From the NCBI GenBank assembly GCA_022410635.1, contig JAJVDF010000001.1, positions 10,580,777 through 10,644,776 of the forward strand: a stretch of 64,000 nt of DNA, read 5' to 3'. A model generated the notes under the pieces. That model saw only the letters and a list, made by a program, of their open reading frames with translations. It had not been told where the DNA came from and did no database searches. The position numbers were made by a program, and so were the translations under genes. The number at the start of each line of letters is the position of its first letter. Within the stretch, counting starts at the first letter, position 1. The stretch comes from Tretioscincus oriximinensis. Taxonomy: Eukaryota > Chordata > Lepidosauria > Squamata > Gymnophthalmidae. Of this stretch, positions 11,601-23,600 are shown piece after piece.

Positions 11601-14600
11601 TTTTGAGTTCTTTTTCAAAAACACATGCTGATGCAGCCGCAGTAGATGGCATAATTTATTCTGATGAAGGTATTAATTTCATATTATACTTCTTTAAAAA
11701 AAAATCAAGATTGTTTACATTAGGGAATTAGTAACTGAAAACCCCGTTATTTAAAAACACTCCTGTGCAAATCTTACAAGGGCAAGCATACAAAAAGTGT
11801 CAAGATTCCAACTCACTCTAAGTTTTTATTTACAAACCGTCTTCCATACCTTTGTGGTGATACTATATTTACCTCCATTGGGATGAATTCCCTCAATATA
11901 TTTCTTAGCAGCTTCTGTTTGTGACTTGGAAGCTTGTACCAAACTGTCTCTCCAACACCTAACATTGTGGTTGAAGTCAAGGATTGAAAATTGGTCATAA
12001 GAACGAAGATCTCCCAATATGGTCTTCATAGCTTCAACAGTCTGAAAGGTTATCAGATTGTGAGTAGAGTTATGACAATCACTCAAGTCTCACTATCAGT
12101 TTTGTTGTGTGTTCTGTTCGTGTGATTGACTAGTTTGTTGTACTGCAGAAAGAATAATCCACCAGGCTTTGGCAAAAATCTAATGTTGCTAATGGGTTTA
12201 AACCTTAGCATCTATACCTAGATACTTATGTTGTGATGAGACAATATAAGCAATATTATTGAAGAAAACATATTCTGACTAATTGCTTACCTATACACAA
12301 TATTCCTGAAGTGCTTTGAGGTAGGCACATGGCTTGTTCCATTTCAGTAATATTCAGATTTGAGTCTTTCCACTACTTTCCACTGTAAAGTTGTACAGTG
12401 CAGTCTTTGTAAGAAACTCAAGCTCTAAGAGTCTTGGAATCACTTAGTGCCTTATGACTGGGTGAACATAAGAGTTTTATTATAATGTAAACTTTCACTT
12501 TCATGAGTCTAATGAAAGAATCCCTGCCATTACCAAACAGGCAAATCAGACACTGGCCTATGGGGCCCACACTTTTTAAGGGTGCTGTGACTACGGTTCA
12601 CAGCAACATTATTAGGAGTTAATTAACATTAATTTACAAAGAGATCCTCCAAAAATTTTGACTGCCTAGGGGCCTCCACTGAGTTTAATCTGGCACTGAG
12701 TTCTCCACTGGAATTTGTTTATATGTGAGGGAATAGCTATGCAAAGAAAACATGTCATCCTCTCAACATTCTTTCATGAAATCTCATAAACCTCTCATGA
12801 ATCTCCCCTGTGCACTTTCCTTTCTCATTAAAAACCTTTTAGAGGTGTGAATGAATAAACAATACTGAAAGTTATCATCCCTTTGTCAGGTAATAGTTGA
12901 AGGAAGACAAAGTAAATATTGTTACATCACATGTGAATTTTCCCTGTGCTGGGTGCTTGAGCTTCAAGTATTTAGGATAAATTGCAATAATTTCCATGTT
13001 AATTGGATTAAATTATCTTTTTTAATATAACATTATAGGAAAATACAAAATCTAGTTCAATCTTTTAATAGAGAGCAACCTGATACTGAACAAAACTCTA
13101 TTCTCAGCATAAGTAATAAAAGGTGTGTGGGAGAGTTCAGCATTTCGGGGCATAGTGACCAATGACAGGGCTCAGAAATATGGAAGCCTCCAGGGAGGCA
13201 AAAAGACAGAAAACAGAAAGAAGTAATAAATTGACAGTTCTCTGGACGGAAAGATGTGAGAAGGGGAATTCCCCCAGCTTCAGTACTGAGACCAGTACTG
13301 CGAAGGAAAGGAAGAAAAGGAAGAAGGAATCATAGAATCATAGAGTTGGAAGGGACCTCAAGGCTCATCGGGTCCAACCTCCTGCTCAATGCAGGATTCA
13401 TTAAACCAAAGATGACTGTCCAGTCTCTGTTTGAAGACTTCCAGTGAAGGCAAACTCACCATCTCCTGTGGCAAACTGTTCCACTGGTTTATCACCCTGA
13501 CTGTTAGAAAGTTTTTTTTCTGATATCTAATCTAAATCTACTCCCTTGCAGTTTCATTCCATTGTTTCTAGTCCTTCCATGTGCTAATGAGAACAATGCT
13601 GATCCCTCTGCTCTGGGACAACCTTCTGATATTTGTAGACAGCTATCAGGTCTCCTCTCAGTCTTCTCTTTTGCAGACTGAACATCCCTAGATCCTTTAT
13701 ATGTTCCTCATAGAACATGTTTTCCAGACCACTCACCATCCTTGTAACTCTCTTTTGAACTTGCTTTAGTTTATCAATGTTCTTTTTAAATTGGGGCCCC
13801 CAGAACTGAAAACAGTATTCCAAGTGTGGTCGTACCAAAGTACTGTAGAGAGGAATGATTACTTTAAGTGAACGAGATTCTATGCTCCTCTTGATATATC
13901 CCAAGATTGTGTTTGCTTTTTTTTGCAGCTGCTTCACATTGTTGACTCATGTTTAATCTGTGACCTACCAATACACCCAGGTCCTTCTCACCTGTGCTGC
14001 TGCTCAGACATATTCCTCCCATTCTATATGTGCTGTTTTCATTATTTTTGCCCAGATGTAGGATCTTGCATTTCTCTCTGTTAAATACCGTTCTGTTAGT
14101 TTCAGCCCATTGTTCAAGCTTGTCTAGATCTTTTTGAATCCTATCTCTATCTTGTTTAGTGTTAGCAACACTGCTTAGCTTTGTGTCATCAGCAAATTTG
14201 AATTTTTTTCCTTTAATTCCTTCATCTAGATCATTTATAAATATGTTAAATGGAACTGGGCCTAAGATAGACCCTTGTGGTACTCCACTTGAAACATTCT
14301 TCCAATTGGATGTGCAATCATTTATTACCACTCTTTGAGTACGATCACTAAGATAGTTTTGAATCCATCTAACTGTTGTTTTGTCAATCCCATACTTGGC
14401 CATTTTTTCAATAAGGATAGAATGAGATACTTTGCCAAATGCTTTACTGAGGTCAAGATATACCACATCTACTGCATTTCCCTGATCAACCCATTTGGTA
14501 ATTCTATCATAGAAAGAAATTAGATTGGTCTGGCATGACTTGTTTTTATACAAATCCATGTTAGTTCTGGTTAATTACTGCATTCCTATCCAAGTGCTGG

Positions 14601-17600
14601 CATACATGCTGCTTTATAACTTGTTCAAGGAGCTTTCCTGGTATTGAAGTCAGACTCGCAGGCCTGTAGTTTCCTGNTTCGACCTTTTTACCCTTTTTGA
14701 AGATAGGGACAGCATTTGCCCTTCCCCATTCTACTGGGACTTCTCCTGTTGTCCATTAATTTTCAAACTGCAAGTGGTTCGCCTATTACTTCTGCTAGTT
14801 CCTTCAGTACCCTGGGATGTAGTTCATCTGGGCCTGGAGATTTGCATTCATTCAAATTAGCTAAGCGTTCCCTCACCTTTTTTCTCTGTCTATTAAGTGT
14901 TTTGATTCTTTTGTTCCTTCAATAGCAGAATGAAGGCCAGCTGTTGTTGTTGTATGTCCTTTTTCAGAAAAAAACAGTTGCAAAATAAGTGTTCAGAAGT
15001 TCAGCTTTCTCAGTATTGTTTTTGATTATTTCACCATTTTCCCTCTGTAAAACTTCCATAGCATCTTTAGCTTTTCTTTTTCTTTTGACAAACCCCCAAA
15101 CCTTTTATTATTGCTTTTTACATTCCTTGCAAGACTCAGTTCATGTTCAGCTTTAGATTTTCTGACACTTGGCCTACAGTTGCTGCAGACTGCCTTATAT
15201 TCTTTTTTAGAAATGTCTCCCTTCTTCCATTTCATAAACAGTATTTTTTTCCTTTTTAGTAAGTTATTAAGATCTGGGTTCAACCACAGTAGCCTCCTTA
15301 GATGCTTCCCGTGTTTTATTCTTTTGGGAATTGTTAAAGATTGTGCTCCTAGAATCTCATTTCGCAAGATTTCCCATCCTTCTTGGACATTTATGTCCTT
15401 TAAGACTTCCCACCATTGGATCCTTCCTACCCTCCTTCTTAGTCCATCAAAATCTACTCTTTGTAGAATTCAATGATTGCATGGTCACTGCAGCCCAAGG
15501 TCCCAGCCACTCTTACTTCCTCAACCATTTCCTCTTTGTTGGTAAGAATTACATCCAGGATAGCAGATCCTCTTGTTTTTACTTCCACTTTTTGGCAGAT
15601 AAAATTATCAGCTAGAGAAGATAAAAATTTAATAGACCCGTGAGTGTTGCCCGAGAGAGATTCCCAACAAATGTCTGGATAGTTAAAATCTCCCATAATC
15701 ACTATGTCATGCTTATTTGAGAGCATAGTCATCTGTTGTAGGAAGAGTTTATCCATATCTTCTGTTTGTCCAAGGCCTATAATAAACTCCCACAATGGTG
15801 TCCTTTCTGTTTTTCTCTTCTTGTATTCTGACCCAGACAGTTTCTATAGAGCTTCCATTTTCTGAAACTCGAATCTCTGAGGAGATATATGTTTCCCTAA
15901 CATACTATGCAATACCATCTCCCATTTTGTTAACTCTATTTCTTATAAATAAGTTGTAACCTCTAAGCTTTGTATTCCAATCATGTGTCTGATCCCACCA
16001 AGGAAGGCAAGGAAAATGGAAAGAAAGGAGGAATGGGAGAAGCAGCAAGTGATGGGGGGATGGGAGGGAGGAGGTGGAGACATGAGTCAGAGCAAGGGGA
16101 AGGTGGGGCTACAGCCTGTTGCATTCCCATAATGAAATGGGCTAATTCCACTACTAGGAATTATAACTAAGCAGGGTTACAAACTATCAATATTTAGCAG
16201 GATGTGTGTGCATTTTGAATATCCTGTGTGGTTTCCATACTTATTTCTGAAAAATGAAGTAATGTCAATATTTTATCCTACATTTTTTTGACCTGGTAAC
16301 TCTGTAACTGAGCAACATCTAGAAAAGATGTGCAGCCATGTTGAAGGGGGTCCTGATCAAGGAGCCAAGCAGAACTCTCAAATCATGTGGACCAAGACCA
16401 AAACAAACAGGCAATAATAAGCAAATGCCAAGTTCAATAGCCAGCCAAATCGTTCCCATATCCCTCTCTTTTCTTCCTAAAGCACCAGGTAGTTATAACC
16501 CTGATTTTGACACATTGTAACCATTCCCAAATCAACCTTTTCAGTTATCTTGCTTACTGTAAGTAGTAATGTACTAAATAAAATTTCAAACACATTTCAA
16601 AGTGTTTGAGACAACTATAGCTCTACACTAAGGGACCAAATTTACTAGGTGGAAAATTTTAGCAACCTCATCCCTTGGAGAAAGACAAATATTCTTAGAT
16701 TCTGCATAAACATGGGCATCAAGCAAACTCAATCCTCATGTAAGGTAGTATAGCCATCTTGAAATGCATACTTTTGAGATGGTATTTTGCAAGATAGATT
16801 TCATATTATTTCAAGAAATGATAAGGACCTGCATGTAAAATATTCTGTACCATGACCTCATTATAGATCTGTACTTCTTTTGAACTCAAAGAAAGATAAA
16901 GGCTGTACATGTAACTCATTAAATTAAATGGAATTTATTTTGCAGAAGGTGCATATAGTTCAACTAGGGTTGCCATACATCTTGGTAAAGCGGGACAATC
17001 CCGGTTTGAGGGACTAAAATATAGTCCCCTCTGGGTTTTAAGTTAAAATCCCGGCTTTTTACATTCCCCGATGCTGCATCAGAGAATGGAAAAATGCAGG
17101 ATTTTAAAGGCAAAGCAGCCATCAGAGCTGATGGCTGCAGCCCGAGCAACGCTTTCCGGGGTCCTGGAAGGCACCTTGGAGTGTGCCATAGCTGCTCCAA
17201 TGCTGGAGGCGGAGTCATGCAAAGCGTGCCAACTCGCCTCCAGTAGAACAAAAACTCCTGGGTTTGTGACAGGAGGGCAGCTCTGTTCTTCTGTAAAAAC
17301 CCAGGCACTTTTCTTCCACTGGAGGCGAGTTGGCACTAGCAGGCGCGCGAAAACCCGCCTCCAGCATTGGAGCAGCTACGCACATGCGTGTGCGCACACG
17401 GACNCTCGTGGTGAGACAGGCAGAAGAGAAGTTCTGCAAGTCTCACTACAAGTGTCCGTATGTGCACGTATGTGTGTGTGCACGTGCGTGCACGCACCCC
17501 CACCCCTGTCCCGGTTTGGGGCTGGCAAAATATGGCAGCCTTAAGTTCAACTGACATCTGCATCTGACTAGAAGAATTAGTGAACACAATTAACGTCCCC

Positions 17601-20600
17601 ACTACCCAACACTATTGCTTCACTTGTGTTACTTTGCCTTTTTGACACCTTAAAAACCACAGATCATTTCATATATTAGGTGTTTAGTCTTAATTAGCTA
17701 TTCAACAATAACAACAACAACAACAACAATAACAATAACAATAATAGCTAACAGTCCACCTGCTTCAACAGTTTACCTGCTTCATTTTCAAACCCCACAT
17801 GGAGCCACTGACATCAATAACAAAGAGAATGTTCTTTGGCAGAGGATCAAGATTTTCAGGAGCAAAGTAATGGACAAAATAACCATTAAAGATCTGTAAA
17901 TAGGAAAGGAGAGTTTTTTAATTGCTTTCTTTCAAGTTATTTATTCATTGCCTTCCTTTTAGGTGGAATCCACATAATGCCTTTAACAATGTTTGCATAG
18001 AGGGAAAAAGTAGAATTGGCATAAGTACTATCCTGTTCTCCTGCTATACCACTACCGGTGCTGTGATGTCAGAGTAATGTGACAAAGCCTTCAAGCCCTA
18101 CAAATACTCTTCATTTGTGGATGTGGAGGCAAAAAAAAAATCTCATTTTTTATTCAGAATTTTGATTCTGAATGAAGAGAAAGCCCCCTTCCTTAGATAG
18201 CAAGGCAGGAAGAGGCTCGCTCCCTGCTGTAATCACTGCAGGGCATCAAAACAAAGCATCAAAAAAGAGTTGGTTTTTATACCCTTTATTTTTATAACCT
18301 TATTTCACAAGGTGTCACCACGGACACCTTGTGAAGTTAATAGGGCTGAGAGAATTCCAAAGAACTTTGACTAGACCAAGGTCACCCAGCTACCTCTCTG
18401 TAGGAGGCTTCATCCAACAATCTTTTAGAATGGGACAGAAAACAGATTTTAACTTTTTTTGTTTTAAAGTAAATAGGAAACAATTTGGTCAATGCTGGCC
18501 CCACAGGCAAAGGGTTTTTCAGGGATTCTCCTGCCAGAAGTGGCCTAAAACCAGAAAAAACGTATTTGGATTTTCTCTGGTTTCAGTCCACTTCTGAGAC
18601 CAAGTCCCTTTTTTGAGTCTGGCCAGGACAAAATATTTTTGGGTGGACACATCCAACTCCAAGAAAGGGTTGGAAATTCCTCCCTAGCCAGTAGCCAACT
18701 GTTGGGGATGCATTTCTTTCTTCATATGCATGCAGGTGAATCTCTAATGCTGCCCTTTGCAGCTCTGCCTAACGTTAGATGGGGGGTCATGGATTCCTTT
18801 TCATTTTCTGATCAAATATGCCCCTTGTCTCCCTCCCCACCCCAGCAAAAAGAGTTAATATTGGAAGCCCAGCAACCAAAATCTCATAACTTAATTGCTG
18901 TGTTCCACAGGCTGTCTTTAGTCACGTCCATAGTATGCTCTATGATTTAAAATACAATGGAATGAGAAGACCCTTGGTAATATATTTCATGGGCTTGCTT
19001 TATAGGGCTTTATTCACTGAAAGATCTATGACCTGAAGCAATAAATCTAGATTATTTGGGTCTTACAGTTTCTGATAGTGGAAAAGTGTGGTCTGAAAAA
19101 GGACCATCTGCAAGACAAAATTGAGCAAGATCAGCCCCTTCCTCATGGGTGGGCTCTGAGGGTAGGAACAGATGTTTCTGGCCATGGGGTTTCTAGGAAA
19201 CTTATTTCAGCAGCACACTTTGGTGTACTGCTAAAATGAATGTCTTGGTACAACATAGGAGGCATACTGCCATGTTCTGAATCAAGGCTTGCTGGTCTGC
19301 CAGCAGACATTATCCTGATCAGTGCCCCCTTGATCTAGACTGTGTTCCAACCTTTGCCAATGGAGTGTATTAGTTGAGGGCAGAATCTCATATATTCATG
19401 TTAACACAAACGCTAATGAGGCCAGACTAAAAGTGAATACATAAAGGACCATCATTACGGCAGTTTTCACAAATTTTGCTATGAAAATCCAAAACTTGAT
19501 ATTTGGGAAGCAGGGACTCAGTCAGTGTCACACTTCCTATCTCTTTTGTATATTTTTCCTCTACACTTTGTAGAGCAAACGTACCTCCAGTTCACCTGCT
19601 TTATTTTCTCTATTGACATCATATACCACCACAAAAGTGCCATCGATGGCTGTAGAGGAGCAGTTTTTACATTTGCGTTGCTGATCCACAGATGGCTTGA
19701 AGGATATGTGTGCCTTAAGGGAAGAAAAAACAACAATACTGAATTTCAGAGAAATAGCCATGTTAGTCTAGCAGAAAGTCCAGCAAAGGAGCTAACAGCA
19801 CTTTGAGACTAACTTGAGAAAAGTGGTTGGCATAAGCTTTCGTAGACAGGTTAGTCTCAAAGTGCTGCTAGCTCCTTTGCCGAACAATACTGAATTCCAT
19901 GTGCTATTTTCATAAACTGTATTTGCATTCAAACGTTCTGATCTCTTGGCATCAGCAGATGTATCTGAACAACTACTATTTGCAAAGGAGTTTCAAAATG
20001 GCTGCTCTCCTCTAGCAGTTCTTGGGCTAAGAAAAGAAATTATTTAAAATATAGAAACCAAAAAGATAAAGGAGAGGTTGTAACACAATGAAAACAGATA
20101 TTGCAGATTGGAAAGGAAGTGAAATAAGGAGCAATTTAGGATGAAAGGGAGTATATCTTTTTCAGAATCTTGCCTTGATTTTGGACAGTCTTTGGTGAAC
20201 AAAAGTAGTAAAGCAGAAATAGTCTCTTTCACTCAGAAGGTTGGAAGGCAGAAGTCTCACTGCTCTGCTAGTTTGTGTTGGAAAAATGAGATACAGAATG
20301 TTGGAAATCTGCCACACAAGACATCAAGTAAGCCTGATTATACACTCTGCCTCAGTGACAGAGATCCAAGAAGAATCAAGTTGTATTAAATTTGTACATG
20401 ATTCGATATGGACATCCTCATTTTCATGCCTGTGTTGCAGTTGCTATCACCCAGGGCATCAGCTCTAACAGGTTTAAGTGTCACTTTCCTAAAACAAGCT
20501 GACAAGTTTAAGTTGCAACACAAAACTACTTTTAATGAAAAGGTATTTTAGACTGTAGACTAAACATCTGCTATGTTTTTGTGGGGTCCAGTTCTACACT

Positions 20601-23600
20601 TTTACTTGAACCAGGATCAGGACTAAACACAAAGTCCCGTTGATGCGAATGGTCCCTGACATCATCTGGTCCAGATACTGGGTTTCTGGTACGTAACAAT
20701 CATTGTTCCCTCACTACTTTACTCATTACCTTTTTCTCTCCCTTAGAGATGGTAGATATCCCATCAAATTGTTCTCCAAGTACATTGGGTGCATGAACAA
20801 AATTGAGACCCTGAGGTTCGATGATATGGACATCTACCTGTGGATAATGGATAGCAATTTTTTTTTNAAAAAACCCTGACATATATGAAGGCATGCAGCT
20901 TATTTCAAAGTTTATTTGGGCTATGGTTATGTGCAAGGCTACACCCCTTTGCTGTCTCACTGCCCCAGATTCTGAAACTATGGTAAGTGCTTCAGGGGCT
21001 GAAAATATTTAAAATAATAAACAGTAACAAAGTTGTAATCATTGACAACAATGGGTTATTATTATTATTTAGTGCTATAAGAGTTTTCACTTAGGGATGC
21101 AGCTACACGACGATTACCTGCCTCTTCCTCAGCACAATGTTTCTCTTTCTTCCTATTTGGGCCACATGATCAAATGGAGGCTTTGTTATGCATCAGTAAT
21201 AAAAGTGTGGGAATCAGCATTTTTTTAGATTGCTGATATTTTCCAACATGCTAGCAAAATGCCCCGTTATTCCCCTTCTAAGTGTTTGTGTGCCTGATCT
21301 TATACAAATAAAGCAGCAAGGACTTCTCATACTCATCCTCCTAGACCCCACTGAGGCTGAATATAGTCAGAATTGCAAGAACATAGAGTTCAGTTTTCTC
21401 CCCTTTATATGCACGTACCCTTACTCTAAGTGTGGTCACTGACTGGGAATGTTCCCATTTACTGGTGGGGACAGGGGCATAGTTACCATAGGGCAAGTCG
21501 GGGTAGTACCCCAGGGGGGCTGATCATTCGTAAAATAAAGCAAATCTAGAACACTGTGTTCACAATTCACAGAGGAAAGCTTCCAGGATCAGGGAATAAT
21601 TAGAAGCCAACCATGCAATATAGTCCAGCAAAGGAGCTAGTAGCACTTTGAGACTAACTTGAGAAAAGTGGTTGGCATAAGCTTTCGTAGACAGGTCTAC
21701 TTCAAGTCTCAAAGTACTGCTAGCTCTTTTGCTGGACTTTCTGCTAGACTAACATGGCTATTTCTCTGAAATTGACATGCAATATAGGTTTAAGGTAAAT
21801 TCAAGAATATGGAAGCCCCATTCTTCCTAATCACTTGGAATACTGTATTCTCCAGTCCCAGTGTAAATCAGCCCTAAGATTTCTATTCCAGGTTCTCTGG
21901 ATGGAAATGCACTGGACAATTTCTCTGGCTTGCACACTTAAACTATGCTTCATGCCCACTATTTCAATCATTTTGCTTTTTACCTCAAAGTGTTTGGCAA
22001 GTCTTCCTGGCTGCAAAGGGATAACATGCTCATAGGTTGACAGCTTCCTCCTAACTGGCTCTTGGTAATGGATTTCAAACTGGACTTTTGTTCCTCCTGG
22101 AACATTCAATTCTGCTTTGAAGTTTTCCATATCAAGGACATTATTCCTGAATTCAATTATTATAGGGGGGAAAATGTTTGAAAAAAATATGTCATCCAGC
22201 AAAGTGAGCAGGGTGAAGCATTGCAACTGGCAATTAATATTGGGGTTTTAGGCAAGAAAAGTTGTCACTTTCTTCCCACCTGTATTTACCTTGCTGAGAA
22301 TGAAGTACAGATTGGCCTGTCCTTGGGTGCTTCCCCACTACAAGTTTAAAATTGCTATTTTTATTAAATTCAAGAAAACACATCCGGAAGTACATCTCCA
22401 CCCACTCCAATTTTCCTCGCTGCTTCTTATTTCTCTGTTAGGTTCCTGGTATTCTCGTGACATCTTGGTGCACTTGTGCTACGATTCCCAACATTCTCTG
22501 CGAGCCAAGAGCCAATGAACTTTTTACAGCTAGCTTTGAAGTCTCGCAAAATTTACTATGTTCACATTACTGAATCTCTTCATTAAGCAATATTTCTCAT
22601 TTAGAAGAAGTCCATTGCTGAACAACAAAAAAGTGCTAACAGAAAAAAACGGTATCACAAGTCTTTTCAGCGAGTGGATTACTGAACTTCCATGAGATAA
22701 TTGCTGCCTACTTGCGAGGAAATTGAAAGAACCACATAAAAATGCTTTCCCCATTTCTTTCCTCATTTCTACTTGTAACAAGGGAGGACAGAAAGGGAAT
22801 AAAGTCCATACCTCAATATTCCAGCTACTTTGCCTTTAGCTCTCGCTTGAGCAAACTGACTTCTGGCTGCAGACTTTTCTTTAACTGAACTAGTGAATGT
22901 AATGCCATTGACATTCCTGAAGGAAAGAAGTTTCGTTGCAAATAATCTTAATTAGTTTATGTTCCATTAGAGTTACAGATCCCCCATTACCTATGATTCA
23001 AAGCATTGCACCAAACCAAAGTACACTAAAAGATACAAAATACGTATCAAGGCACAAAAATATACGGTTAAAATATTTATGACAACAGCTTATAGGAAAA
23101 AGTGGAATAAATACAGTTTAGAGGTGGTAGCACTCACACACTTAAGATGGAATCAAAAACACATATTGTTAATGTGCTCCCCCCCCCCAATTTAGTCCAG
23201 TTATTCTTCTGCAGGACTGAAGTTTGGATTAAAAGTAAGTGTCTCACTATGGACTAATCAACATTAAATGCTAGAAAACACCTTCTCAAGATTAGGACTG
23301 GGGTGGAAACATTAGTGTCCACACACACATAATACCCTAAAGCTGTGTGGCTACAGTTTTAGAAAGAGAACGTCTGGAAATCCACACAGAACTGGTGAAG
23401 CTGGTGAGAGGAAGTCAATACTATGTATTCCAGCCAGTGGCGATCTGCAGTTCTGGCTAGCATATTCTTGCGGTACAGCAAGCTGATGGCAAACATCAGG
23501 GCTTTCAGCAGCTGCTCATAGAAGAATCAGCATTGTTGGGCTGATGTCAGAGAACATCAGCTAACTAATTATTTTGTGACAATGCGGCTTTTTCCAGACG

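Noticed and set aside
17071..17544. 157-codon plus-strand frame
   Set aside because: Same cause as above: inside copy A of the fold-back element, no transposase motif.
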